The notes beneath the pieces were generated by a model. It ran no database searches and had not been told where the DNA came from. It saw only the letters and a list, made by a program, of their open reading frames with translations. A stretch of 64,000 bases of DNA from an uncultured Paraglaciecola sp. (GTDB lineage: Bacteria > Pseudomonadota > Gammaproteobacteria > Enterobacterales > Alteromonadaceae), in contig CANMKA010000002.1 of assembly GCA_947498355.1 (NCBI GenBank), forward strand, positions 204,993 to 268,992, in the 5' to 3' direction. The position numbers and the translations under genes were made by a program. The stretch's first letter is position 1. Each line of letters opens with the position of its first letter. Below, one piece after another: positions 25,952 through 34,724 of this stretch.

Positions 25952-26690
25952 TGGCGCTCCTATGGGTTTCTCGAAAAGATTTTTGTTGCCAACGAAGTTT
26001 GGCAATCATGGATAATATTCCGTAGCCTGCACCAATAGAGCCGCGCAGAGTACCGCTAATTTTTGATTGGCCGATTCGAACTTTAGAATCAACGGCCACT
26101 TCTTGGGTTTTATAGCCCAACTGTATGGTTTTTACTTGCATCTCTACTGTCCAACCAAAAGCGCGATCTTGCATCTTTAAGTGTTTGAGTACAGGGTAGC
26201 GAATCGCTCTAAACGGACCCAAATCTGAAATAGGATGTTGCCACAGCAAGCGAATTAAAAAACTCGAAAGGCCGTTTCCAAATTTTTGTAAAGGTGTGAG
26301 CGCGCCTTTCTCCTCTTTACCTAAGGTGCGCGAGCCAATAGCTAGGTCGGCACCATCCAAGATTGCGTCAAACAAATCTTGGGCTTGATCGACGTAGCAT
26401 GAGTCATCGGCGTCGACAAACAATACTATGTCACACTGATCTAAGGCATCTATTGCCGTTAAACAAGCGATGCCGTAACCACCTACTGGTTGCGCGATCA
26501 CTTTAGCTCCAAGAGACGTAGCGATTTGACTGGTATTGTCAGTGGAGCCGTTATCACACACCACAATTTGATCTATGCTGGGTAATGACAATTCGTTTTT
26601 CATAGCAAATAGATCGCCTAAGACATTACCTATGGCTTGCTCTTCATTGAGGGCGGGAATGACCACGCCAATCGACTTACCTTGATACAT
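25935..26690 (-). CDS. Family 2 glycosyltransferase, dolichyl-phosphate-mannose-synthase-like
   Basis: The start at 26690 (AAGGA 7 bp upstream) gives 251 aa; an earlier start at 26732 is possible. The N-terminus IGVVIPALNEEQAIGNVLGDL and DNGSTDNT bind the nucleotide sugar, VDADDS is the DxD metal site, and GSRTLG and LGPFRAIR follow. No C-terminal membrane helices of the long DPM type are present, so the sugar acceptor is likely a polyprenyl phosphate at the membrane face. It would supply the GT-C enzyme encoded just upstream. It may correspond to the TIGR04283-like transferase of arsenosugar clusters, but sequence resembles DPM synthases more. Confidence 0.85.
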   Translation of the reverse strand: MYQGKSIGVVIPALNEEQAIGNVLGDLFAMKNELSLPSIDQIVVCDNGSTDNTSQIATSLGAKVIAQPVGGYGIACLTAIDALDQCDIVLFVDADDSCYVDQAQDLFDAILDGADLAIGSRTLGKEEKGALTPLQKFGNGLSSFLIRLLWQHPISDLGPFRAIRYPVLKHLKMQDRAFGWTVEMQVKTIQLGYKTQEVAVDSKVRIGQSKISGTLRGSIGAGYGILSMIAKLRWQQKSFRETHRSANVYSR

Positions 26691-26761
26691 AATTAAATCC
26701 TTGGTGAATTTTGCCATTTTTACGTTGTTCACGTAGTCGTAACGCGCGTTTTGCCCTTATC

Positions 26762-28120
26762 CTAAGCATAATGTTTATGCCTTTTAACCTGTTTATAAGA
26801 CAGTAAACGATCAATTATAAAGCCGATTACTAGCCCTAAACCCAGTAGGTAAACAGGCCATTGCTGAGGTGCCCAAACATTGCAACATGCAAATTGATTT
26901 AGTACCTCGTACGTTATGGGGAGTAGCACAAACCAACTCGCCATAAAAAAGCTGGGTCGAATAGCAAATAACACAACCAAAGGCAATACATACCAAGGAA
27001 ACACCACTGGGCTAACCAACAGTGGAACGGCTATGGCTACTTGCATATAGCCCACAACATCTTGCTGATAAAGTAGGCGTTTTAGCCAAGCGACTAATGC
27101 AATTGTGCCTAATGTGGTCAGTATTATCCCGACTACAGTAAACAACAGGAGTTTTCCCGTTATATAGTTATTTAAGACCTCGAAAAGCGGTGACGCATTT
27201 CGCCATTTTTCAAAAAAAACTGGCGTGCTGCCAATTGGTTGCATACCTATCGCAAAGGCTAAGCCATAGCCAGCCACTATCACTGCTGCTGCACTTAAGC
27301 CTAGAGTGAAAAAGTGTTTTAATCTTTTTTGGCTAAAACATAAAGGCACTAATAATAAGATGGGTACGAGTTTTATTAACGCGCCCACTCCAATTACAGC
27401 CCCTGTAAAAGCCAGTTGTTTCTTTTGCCAAAAATATAAACCGCAGGTAATCGCTAACGCTGAGAAAATATCCACATGGGCGCCTACTCCGGTTTCAAAA
27501 ATCAATAATGGCGATAAGGCTATTAAGCTAATGTGTTTGAGGGTTTGCATCTTGGTAAGCACCAACACCATGATAAATAGCAGGGCAATACTGGCTAAGC
27601 TAGTGAGTACCTTCCACGTTAGCTGCGCATATTCATGGCCGGTAGCGGCGGCACTTGCATATAAAGCAATAGCACCGGGCGGATATAGCGTTGGATACTT
27701 TGCGTGCTCGGGTGGCGTTGGCCAATGCTCCTTCAATTCGGCTACCGTTGGATCATTATGAGGTGTGCGGTAAGGATCATGCCCTTCTAGGGCAACCTTG
27801 CCGTCGAATAAATACCTATCAACATCATTAGACGTATAAGGGCTGATGGGAACTAATATCAGACGCAGCAATACGGCTATGGCGAGCAGGGCTCGATAAT
27901 CTCGCCAATTGTTACTTTTTGGGCCTAAATACCAATAAGCAAACATCACTAGGCTTAACAGACTATATTGCGCCACTGTAATTGAACCGAGTGAGGCCAA
28001 AGTAGCTGACCATTCAATTTTTGCTAGCCATCCACTAAGCGACACGATAACGGTCGCAACAACCAATAACCCGTGAGTCAGGTATGGGTTGTTTTGATTT
28101 AATGGAAGAGCGGTATTCAT
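26762..28120 (-). CDS. GT-C fold polyprenyl-phosphate-dependent glycosyltransferase (GT87/mannosyltransferase-like)
   Basis: This 452-aa integral membrane protein has 10 or more hydrophobic segments. The first extracytoplasmic loop carries SPYTSNDVDRYLFDGKVALEG, with the acidic Asp pair typical of GT-C enzymes, and HDPYRTP and TLYPPGAIALY follow. Such enzymes use polyprenyl-phosphate mannose or arabinose on the periplasmic side. Placed directly before a DPM-like synthase gene (27-71 bp gap), it likely uses that donor. Its acceptor in this operon is unknown. Confidence 0.8.
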   Translation of the reverse strand: MNTALPLNQNNPYLTHGLLVVATVIVSLSGWLAKIEWSATLASLGSITVAQYSLLSLVMFAYWYLGPKSNNWRDYRALLAIAVLLRLILVPISPYTSNDVDRYLFDGKVALEGHDPYRTPHNDPTVAELKEHWPTPPEHAKYPTLYPPGAIALYASAAATGHEYAQLTWKVLTSLASIALLFIMVLVLTKMQTLKHISLIALSPLLIFETGVGAHVDIFSALAITCGLYFWQKKQLAFTGAVIGVGALIKLVPILLLVPLCFSQKRLKHFFTLGLSAAAVIVAGYGLAFAIGMQPIGSTPVFFEKWRNASPLFEVLNNYITGKLLLFTVVGIILTTLGTIALVAWLKRLLYQQDVVGYMQVAIAVPLLVSPVVFPWYVLPLVVLFAIRPSFFMASWFVLLPITYEVLNQFACCNVWAPQQWPVYLLGLGLVIGFIIDRLLSYKQVKRHKHYA

Positions 28121-28143
28121 TGCCTAATGTCCTTTATCTCTGT

Positions 28144-29673
28144 CTATTTAGACAGTTTTAAGTGGCCTAAGAAACTGTGCTTAGTTGCACTCGCGGCGCC
28201 ACATATCAAGAGTAAAATAAAGGGTAATAAAATCCACATTTTTTGATGGATTGCCCACAAAAATACAATTGAATAGGTCACGGTCAAGGCTGCTTCGAGT
28301 AAGGCTCCTTTTGGGGGAACGGCTTTATACAAGCTTAGTGCTTGTGTTGTGGCAAGGTTGTCGCTCTCTGGCGTGGCGAGTTCAAGTAATTCGTCATTAT
28401 CTTCAAGCAATTCACCGCTCTTTGGAGTGCGCACAAATTCGCTTTCTTGACGGCGTAATGCTTCTACTGCCGCGTTAGCATTATTAAAAGCTAACTGGAT
28501 CCCCATAATGACTAAGCGAGGAACATGCATTAGGGCATTTTTTAGGGAGTGCTTTAACGCTACTTGCCCAAAAACCAAGTAGGTTAAATGGCCACCAGAG
28601 CTCAACACTAAAAAGGGTATGTCTAACCAGAGCATGGTCTTAAGTTGGTATACTTCCCGCAGCCAAATACTGGGCAATAAGAAAATTAGGGTGTCAATTA
28701 GTACAATTAAATAAGCCAGATTGTTGCTTAGGTGGAATGTCGATTCGACTTTAACTTTGAGTTTAACCGGAGCTCGCCAGACTTTGCCTAGCATTTTAAG
28801 CATTACCTGTACGCCGCCTTTGGCCCATCTGTGTTGCTGGCTTTTAAATGCGTAGATGTCTGCTGGTAATTCGCCATGGCAAACTACATTGTTTAGGTAA
28901 CGCATTTTCCAGCCTTTTAGCTGGGCGCGATAACTTAGATCAAGATCTTCAGTCAGGGTATCAGCACTCCAATGACCTGCGTCGATAATTGCGCTAGTAC
29001 GCCAAATTCCCGCTGTACCATTAAAGTTGAGCAGCATGCCGCTGTTACTGCGAACTTGTTGTTCTAAGCTGAAATGCGCGTCTAGCATTATGCCTTGAAC
29101 TTCGGTTAGTTTGCTGCTTTTTAGGTTGAGATGGCCCCATCTAAATTGCAACATGCCCACATCGGGGTGAGTAAATTCGTGTATGGTGTCTTTTAACAAG
29201 CTCGGATGTGGAACAAAGTCGGCGTCGAAAATAGCAATAAACTCGCCAGTTGCACTGTCCATTGCTTCTTTTAGCGCGCCAGCTTTGTAACCTTGACGGT
29301 TAGTCCGTGTGACATGACTGATATTGATGCCTTGGTCTTGATAATATTTAACTCGATCAGCAGCAATATTAAGGGTTTCATCAGTACTGTCGTCTACAAT
29401 TTGGATTTGTAACCGATCCCTTGGATAGTCGAATTTGACAACCGTATCGACTATACGCTGGGCAACCATACGCTCGTTGAACAGTGGGATTTGTACCGTT
29501 ACTTTTGGCAATGTTTCAAAGGTTTGACTAGTTTGCTGGGTTTTGTTTTTATGAAAAAACCAGCGTAGCACCATAGACATACGGTGCAAGCCAAACAAAC
29601 TGAGTATAACTAATAAAGCAAAGTGGGCAGCTAGAATTAGCATGCCCCACCAAGGTAAAGAATCAGAAAACAC
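28144..29673 (-). CDS. Processive-type GT2 glycosyltransferase (cellulose synthase/CslA-like)
   Basis: This 509-aa protein has one N-terminal and several C-terminal membrane segments around a cytoplasmic GT2 domain. It shows the D, DxD, TED, QxxRW signature: DDSTDETL, FDADFVP, TEDLDLSYR and QQHRWAKGG. Domain order and size fit glucomannan/beta-mannan synthases (CslA) and related bacterial enzymes, which extrude a polymer. No PilZ domain is present. It overlaps the outer-membrane protein gene by 11 bp and precedes the GT-C gene by 23 bp. A polymer exported by this pair is possible, either separate from or linked to the arsenic steps. Confidence 0.85.
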   Translation of the reverse strand: MFSDSLPWWGMLILAAHFALLVILSLFGLHRMSMVLRWFFHKNKTQQTSQTFETLPKVTVQIPLFNERMVAQRIVDTVVKFDYPRDRLQIQIVDDSTDETLNIAADRVKYYQDQGINISHVTRTNRQGYKAGALKEAMDSATGEFIAIFDADFVPHPSLLKDTIHEFTHPDVGMLQFRWGHLNLKSSKLTEVQGIMLDAHFSLEQQVRSNSGMLLNFNGTAGIWRTSAIIDAGHWSADTLTEDLDLSYRAQLKGWKMRYLNNVVCHGELPADIYAFKSQQHRWAKGGVQVMLKMLGKVWRAPVKLKVKVESTFHLSNNLAYLIVLIDTLIFLLPSIWLREVYQLKTMLWLDIPFLVLSSGGHLTYLVFGQVALKHSLKNALMHVPRLVIMGIQLAFNNANAAVEALRRQESEFVRTPKSGELLEDNDELLELATPESDNLATTQALSLYKAVPPKGALLEAALTVTYSIVFLWAIHQKMWILLPFILLLICGAASATKHSFLGHLKLSK

Positions 29674-30538
29674 GTGTTATCCCCAATGATAAGGTTTCGC
29701 CTTGTAGCGAATTTTCTCCATATATTTCATTAGTATAAGTGAATTCGATGCCCCAGCGTGAATTTTGTGCTGACGGATTGAAATTATAACCCACAGTCAT
29801 TTCCAATTTACCTAAGTCAAATTCTGGAGCCAAAGATAAATTACCGAAGGTATCTGCATTGTCTACGTCAGCGTTCTTTGCACTTAAAATACCGTCTAAC
29901 TTACTACGTATGTATACTTTTTCGTTAATGTCATAGCCGTATTCAATTAGGTAGCGGTATTCGTCAGAGGGAGCATCCGCACGGTAACGATAACCAGCTT
30001 CTACACCTAGGTAACCATATGGATACAAGCTTTTACCGATAAGTACACGAAATTCAATGTCTTCTTGACCGTTACCAGTAGGTAGGGCTTTGTCTTCGTC
30101 GTATAAGTACGGAAGTTTTACTAATAAAGATGTCGATAATACAAAAGGATCGGCTTGCCATTGATAACGCACACCAACTTCTAAATCACTAAGTCCAGAG
30201 CCTGTAGTAGCGACACCGGCTGAATCAATCTGTTCAAGATCTTGATATGACAAAGAACCATACACTGCCAAGTTGTTACCTAGTCCATATTCTCCGTAAA
30301 ACGTATAGGAATCGCTATTAAATTCACCAAAATCAGGGCTGTCACCCTCAAATTCGTCAGCACTGTAGCTATTTACGCTAACCTTGTTATACCCTTCGCC
30401 TTTAGCAGAAACCCAAGCGCCAGCATGTGCCACCTGACTGGCCCCCATACAGGCTAATAAGGCAATCGATAAGGCTGATTTTTGAACCGAAATAAAGTGG
30501 TTTTTGTTGGTGATTAAAGCGTTCATGTTTGCATCCAT
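29663..30538 (-). CDS. Outer-membrane beta-barrel protein, first gene of the ten-gene operon
   Basis: This 291-aa protein has a signal peptide ending near VAHAG. The mature part consists of alternating aromatic/polar strands (YTFYGEYGLGNNLAVYGSLSY, GLSDLEVGVRYQW and others) and ends on TLSLGITRVF, a typical C-terminal barrel strand. It resembles transporter-like or DUF3187-type barrels, but I cannot assign a family. Start M1 is at 30538; M5 (30526) is an alternative. As the first gene it overlaps the CslA-like synthase and may be the export channel for its product. Confidence 0.75.
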   Translation of the reverse strand: MDANMNALITNKNHFISVQKSALSIALLACMGASQVAHAGAWVSAKGEGYNKVSVNSYSADEFEGDSPDFGEFNSDSYTFYGEYGLGNNLAVYGSLSYQDLEQIDSAGVATTGSGLSDLEVGVRYQWQADPFVLSTSLLVKLPYLYDEDKALPTGNGQEDIEFRVLIGKSLYPYGYLGVEAGYRYRADAPSDEYRYLIEYGYDINEKVYIRSKLDGILSAKNADVDNADTFGNLSLAPEFDLGKLEMTVGYNFNPSAQNSRWGIEFTYTNEIYGENSLQGETLSLGITRVF

Positions 30539-30741
30539 TTTTTAAGGTAGTGGGAGCAAGTAAAGTGACTTGCCGTAACGTGATGTGAATAAAATACGCC
30601 ATGACAATCAGAAAGCAATTAGCAAACTTAAATGTAATAAAATTGACGCCAGCCCGTGAAGTTTTCGTTATAAACGAGAAGAAAATGTGGGGTATTCTGG
30701 GTTTCAAATAATCCAAAGGTATTACTTCAGAGGTATCTAAT

Positions 30742-32586
30742 ATGTCAGCCCACTTAAACGTAACTGCCAGTAGCGTTGTTGTAGTCGTCGGCTTGCTTGT
30801 CACAGGTTGTGGAGGAGGGGGCGGAGATAGTCCTACTAATTCTGCACCGCCTCTCACACCGGCTCCGCCAGTTACGCCTACTCCTGCTGTGCCGCCAACC
30901 GGTCCTCCTGTTGTGGCGATGCCAAGAGTCATCCAAGTACAACCAGTGAGTGCGAACTCTAGTCGGTATGGGTTAACAGAATTTAGCGTTGATCTCGATG
31001 CAAATTTCACTAATCCATTTGATCAAAGGCAAGTGAGTTTGATGGCTCGTTTTATTGGGCCAGATAACCAAAGTATGGAGATTCCGGGTTTTTGGAGCGA
31101 TTCTGAAGGATCCGAAGGTTGGCGAGTGCGTTTTTCTGCGCCCGCTGCTGGACGTTGGCAAGGACAATTTACGGTATTAGATAGCCGCGGCCAAAGTGTT
31201 GCCACCCAAACAAGCTTTGATGTTGCAGAATCAACCTCTAATGGCTGGATTTTACCGGGAGATCAAGTTGATCCTACCTTTAGCTCTCGATACCTGGCTT
31301 ATCACGACGGCAGTCCTTTTTATGGTAAGGGGCATGGCGATGCATTCGCGATCACGTCTTTTGTGCGGGCCCAAAATCAGGCTCAATCACTTATAAATGA
31401 AATGAATGATGCAGGTGAAAATTATATTATTTACTGGCCGTCTTTTACATTTTCAATTATTAACTCGGGCTTTGACAATTACGACCAATTTATTGCTGGA
31501 GTGTTAGATGAATTTGTAGAGCGTATGCGTATCAATAATAAACACCTCATCTACACCATTTGGGATCACAGTTATATTCGTGATGCCAATCATCCTTGGG
31601 GCAATGATCGCTGGCAACGCAACGGCTTTAGCCGTTTAGTTTCTGTGGATGACTTTTTTGTTGATAATGAAGCTTGGGAATGGCAAAAAAACTTTTATCG
31701 CTATTTGATAGCTCGTTGGAGTTACAGCACCTCAATTGGAATGTGGCAAACTGTTTCAGAAATCGACGGTTCTAGTGCATTTCAAAATAGTAATCCTTGG
31801 CACCAAAGGGTAAATCAATATTTTGTTGAAAATGATCCATATCGCCACCCCACTACAGCGAGCATGGCTGGGGATCGTACTTGGGATGCTGGGCATGCCG
31901 TGATGGATGTTCCTCAGGTTCACATCTACAACGACTTACTTAACCGACAAGATCAAACTCAAGGCTTAGTCATAGAGACTGCTGAAGTGATTGCGCGTTA
32001 TACCGCAGATATGTGGGCACTTGAGGCTAAGCCCAACTGGGTAGGTGAGTTTGGTGTGTTAAATAGTGGTGGCTTGAGTAATCACTATCCTGAATTATTC
32101 CATAATGCACTTTGGGCAGGGTTAGCAAATGGTGCGGCTATGACACCCGCTGAGTGGAATGACGATGACAGATGGGAAATCATGACGCCAGAGATGCGCG
32201 CTCGGATGCGTCACTTAGCAAGTTTTGTTGAAAACACTCCATTAGTCTCATGGGATCCACAGCCCTTGACGGTAAATGCAACGGGTCAGGCTTTCCAAGC
32301 TTGGGGGTTAACTTCTGACCAAGGTAGCCTCATTTGGGGGTTAGATACAACCCACAGGGGAAGAAGTATTGAAGACATAAGAAGGTTGCGCAGCCCCAGA
32401 GAAAACGTACAAATTGAGCTTTCTGGTATAGCGAGTGGCGAGTATCAGGTTTTTCCGTACGACACACACACTGGGCAAAATTTAACAAGTTTTGTAGTTA
32501 TGTGTGATGGGCCCGAGCAAACCTGCAGAATCAGTTTGCCTACCTTTACCTCTGATATTGCCTTAAGACTGAGCCCTTTGCTCTGA
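30742..32586 (+). CDS. Lipoprotein glycoside-hydrolase-like protein with N-terminal DUF5060 and TIM-barrel domain
   Basis: This 614-aa protein has lipobox VTGC (Cys23), a GGGGG and Pro-rich linker to about residue 55, a DUF5060-like beta-sandwich (about 60-165, ending ...QTSFDVAES) and a TIM barrel with DUF4038-like features. The barrel carries FYGKGHGDAF, NYIIYWPSF and YTIWDH on early strands and PNWVGEFG on a late strand; the Glu of GEFG fits the nucleophile of clan GH-A. A small beta domain closes the protein. A ribosome site GAGG precedes the ATG. It is divergent from the ten-gene operon. Substrate is unknown; lipoprotein and linker suggest surface display. Confidence 0.75.
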   Translation: MSAHLNVTASSVVVVVGLLVTGCGGGGGDSPTNSAPPLTPAPPVTPTPAVPPTGPPVVAMPRVIQVQPVSANSSRYGLTEFSVDLDANFTNPFDQRQVSLMARFIGPDNQSMEIPGFWSDSEGSEGWRVRFSAPAAGRWQGQFTVLDSRGQSVATQTSFDVAESTSNGWILPGDQVDPTFSSRYLAYHDGSPFYGKGHGDAFAITSFVRAQNQAQSLINEMNDAGENYIIYWPSFTFSIINSGFDNYDQFIAGVLDEFVERMRINNKHLIYTIWDHSYIRDANHPWGNDRWQRNGFSRLVSVDDFFVDNEAWEWQKNFYRYLIARWSYSTSIGMWQTVSEIDGSSAFQNSNPWHQRVNQYFVENDPYRHPTTASMAGDRTWDAGHAVMDVPQVHIYNDLLNRQDQTQGLVIETAEVIARYTADMWALEAKPNWVGEFGVLNSGGLSNHYPELFHNALWAGLANGAAMTPAEWNDDDRWEIMTPEMRARMRHLASFVENTPLVSWDPQPLTVNATGQAFQAWGLTSDQGSLIWGLDTTHRGRSIEDIRRLRSPRENVQIELSGIASGEYQVFPYDTHTGQNLTSFVVMCDGPEQTCRISLPTFTSDIALRLSPLL

Positions 32587-33012
32587 GTATTCTACAGGCT
32601 CAGGTATGAGCCTGTTTTTGCATAATGTGATCAGACTTTCTAGAGAGGGAGTCTGATTCAGTTCAGCAGCCGAAATTACCTTGATTAGGTCTGGGCGGGT
32701 CGAAGGTACAAGGCGCAGAGCACGGTTTTTATTGGCATGGGACACAGGCGGTTTAGGGGGTGTCTCGCGCAGTACTACAGGGTATTCAAATTTTTGCGAA
32801 TAGGTTTTTTCGAATTCATCTTTATGTAAAAAAACTAATTCTTGGTCGAGTTCCTCACGAAATGTTTTCCATTGCTGGCTTTCTGAAAAATTACCAAAAG
32901 TTAAAGCGCACAATGAGCACTGATATGTGCTTGGGCTGATGATTTTATGTGCCGTATGGAGTAGGCCATTTAATTTTCCGCTATTGGCGTTATAAACAAA
33001 TAGATATTTCAT
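32563..33012 (-). CDS. Conserved hypothetical protein (about 149 aa) with CxxC
   Basis: The ATG at 33012 (MKYLFVYNANSGK) is preferred to one six codons earlier. The protein has an N-terminal beta-strand followed by YNANSGK, a CSLCALTFG pair and VFLHKDEF. I recall similar short proteins annotated only as hypothetical in marine bacteria. The CxxC could bind metal or take part in redox chemistry. Its 3' end overlaps the hydrolase gene by 24 bp, tail to tail. No function can be given. Confidence 0.65.
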   Translation of the reverse strand: MKYLFVYNANSGKLNGLLHTAHKIISPSTYQCSLCALTFGNFSESQQWKTFREELDQELVFLHKDEFEKTYSQKFEYPVVLRETPPKPPVSHANKNRALRLVPSTRPDLIKVISAAELNQTPSLESLITLCKNRLIPEPVEYSEQRAQS

Positions 33013-33205
33013 TGTGTTTCCAGATCTCATGGGTGTAAAAGGTTAGACCGAACTATGGGTAAAAGCTTTCAGCGTTCTGAGTTTATTTGTGTGTATAAAC
33101 TACCCAGATAGAATGTAATTATTGCTTTTTTGGATTTTTTATTGTTGGAGAATACGCGTAAATTATTGATTTTTTTAGTTTTATTTTTTGGTTTGTTCTT
33201 TGCTT

Positions 33206-33241
33206 TAGTTAGTTAGCTAGCACGAGCTAGTTAACTAACTA
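33206..33241 (+). promoter_or_regulatory. 15-bp leader hairpin upstream of the DUF2383 gene
   Basis: TAGTTAGTTAGCTAG (33206-33220) pairs with CTAGTTAACTAACTA (33227-33241) with one G-T pair and a 6-nt loop, followed by TTTT and then AAGGAG of the ribosome site. No plus-strand gene ends upstream, so this is part of the 5' leader of the next gene and not a terminator of another. Confidence 0.55.
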
Positions 33242-33259
33242 TTTTAAGGAGTACGTCAC

Positions 33260-33709
33260 ATGTCAACCCATACTGCACAAGTAGAAAAAGTATCTGATGT
33301 TATTCAAGTTATGAAAGCGGGCATCGATTTTTATCAAGACGCCATTGAGCAGGTAGAGAGCAGCCATGTAAAACAGACCTTTAAAAAAATGGTCGTAAAC
33401 AAAAAAGCTGCTATTGATGCGTTGCAGCCCTTAGCCGTTGCTGAACAAGGTGAGTTAGAGACAGGTTCGTCAATAGCGGTTGATTCACGAAAAGTGTATA
33501 CCAAGCTGGCAGGTATGCTGTCGAGTAATGAAGATCATACCTACGTAAACCAACTCGAAGAAGTCGAAGACAAAGTGTTAAAGGTGCTCGACTCCGCCTT
33601 AGAAAAGGAGCAACCAGCCATTGCTCAAAGTACCTTGATGAGCATTCGCACTAACGCTCAACGCATGCATGACGAGATGAAAGCGTTGCAAGAGCAAACC
33701 AAACACTAA
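33260..33709 (+). CDS. PA2169-family four-helix-bundle protein (DUF2383)
   Basis: This 149-aa all-helical protein has no signal peptide. Its spacing of acidic and His residues across four helices (DFYQDAIEQVES, FKKMVVNKKAAIDAL, HTYVNQLEEVEDKVLKVLD, MHDEMKAL) fits the ferritin-like DUF2383/PA2169 group. Members are stress-induced; the biochemical role is unknown, though a ferritin-like di-metal site has been suggested by fold. It is monocistronic, with a strong AAGGAG site, a leader hairpin upstream and a clear terminator downstream. Confidence 0.75.
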   Translation: MSTHTAQVEKVSDVIQVMKAGIDFYQDAIEQVESSHVKQTFKKMVVNKKAAIDALQPLAVAEQGELETGSSIAVDSRKVYTKLAGMLSSNEDHTYVNQLEEVEDKVLKVLDSALEKEQPAIAQSTLMSIRTNAQRMHDEMKALQEQTKH

Positions 33710-33813
33710 TTTTCAAGTTTTAGCTTTTTATGGAAGGTGAGAACTCCATACCTAGCTAGCTTACTACGTTTCTTCGGCCATGATCGGGAGGCGTAAACCT
33801 ACTTACTGCTATA

Positions 33814-33843
33814 AAAAACAGGTAGCCCAAGCTACCTGTTTTT
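33814..33843. terminator. Bidirectional rho-independent terminator
   Basis: CAGGTAGC (33819-33826) and GCTACCTG (33831-33838) form the core with loop CCAA; flanking A5 and T5 extend it. It serves the DUF2383 gene on the plus strand and the convergent operon ending at 33857 on the minus strand. Confidence 0.85.
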
Positions 33844-33856
33844 ATTTTTGCCTTGT

Positions 33857-34717
33857 TTATAGTCCCAATTTTTCTCGGTAAATTTTGTGTCGGTTGTTGT
33901 GTAAAGCCCAGTACTTTTCTTTAATGGTCGCGATACGGCTGGCTTTGGACGTGAGTACCTTAGCATCTTGGTCAAAGCCGCTTTTATAGGTATCTTGCCA
34001 GCCTTCAATAACATAAGGAAATTCCCGTTGAAAATGAATGACGAGTTTTCTATCAAGAGCCGGATACTTTATCGTATAAACGCTGAGTTGGTCTTTATGG
34101 GTCAGGCTGGCTTGGGCTTGATAGACCTGAGTTGGAATGTGTAATAAGCGAATATACTCAAATGCAGGCAGCATGCTGATTTCGCCAACTGGTAACTGCG
34201 CTGGATCAAGGCGAATGGTATTCCAAATTTCATCTTCGAGGTGAGTCGGTGCAAGGGAAAAAGACTGGTCAGCTTCGCCTTCGAAATAGGAATGAGAGGT
34301 TATCTCAAATTGTTGGCGATGATTTAATTGGGAGTAGGCATTGCCACACCATTCTTGAGTGGTATTTGACACTTTTAACGCATGACCACCGGCAACAGGG
34401 GAAAACGTGCTAGTCATAATACTGTATGGGTAAATACCTGTTAGAAACGACTTATGTTTGTTTAATTTAAGTACAGTTGTGTTGTCTTCACTAGGATTAT
34501 CGGCTTTGACCTGCTCTTTAGGCAGTAGTTGCTCAGACACATAAATAAGGACGGCTGTTCCTTGGTTTAGCTCACCATACCTAGCTTGCTGAAGATTGTA
34601 TGAACTGAGCTCTGCGTCTCCTGCATACCAATATTGACTAAATTCGTCTTGACCGTGGACGTGACTAGCTGAAATCGCTAACAACATTGTACTGAATAAA
34701 CGTAAAGGATAACGCAT
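33857..34717 (-). CDS. Conserved periplasmic protein of unknown function, last gene of the YceI-b561 operon
   Basis: This 286-aa protein has a signal peptide ending at HVHGQ. Hallmarks are QYWYAGDAELSSY near the N-terminus, GTAVLIYVSEQ, a central TQEWCGNAYSQL, and YVIEGW near the C-terminus. I recall homologues mislabelled as septum inhibitor Maf; the sequence has no Maf motif. It starts 7 bp after the upstream YceI gene. Since YceI proteins bind isoprenoids, a role in quinone or lipid handling is possible but unproved. Confidence 0.7.
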   Translation of the reverse strand: MRYPLRLFSTMLLAISASHVHGQDEFSQYWYAGDAELSSYNLQQARYGELNQGTAVLIYVSEQLLPKEQVKADNPSEDNTTVLKLNKHKSFLTGIYPYSIMTSTFSPVAGGHALKVSNTTQEWCGNAYSQLNHRQQFEITSHSYFEGEADQSFSLAPTHLEDEIWNTIRLDPAQLPVGEISMLPAFEYIRLLHIPTQVYQAQASLTHKDQLSVYTIKYPALDRKLVIHFQREFPYVIEGWQDTYKSGFDQDAKVLTSKASRIATIKEKYWALHNNRHKIYREKLGL

Positions 34718-34724
34718 ATTTGGC

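Noticed and set aside
30402..31010. Frame antisense to the Gly/Pro-rich start of the hydrolase gene
   Set aside because: A low-complexity shadow of the linker coding sequence; overlaps two well-supported genes.
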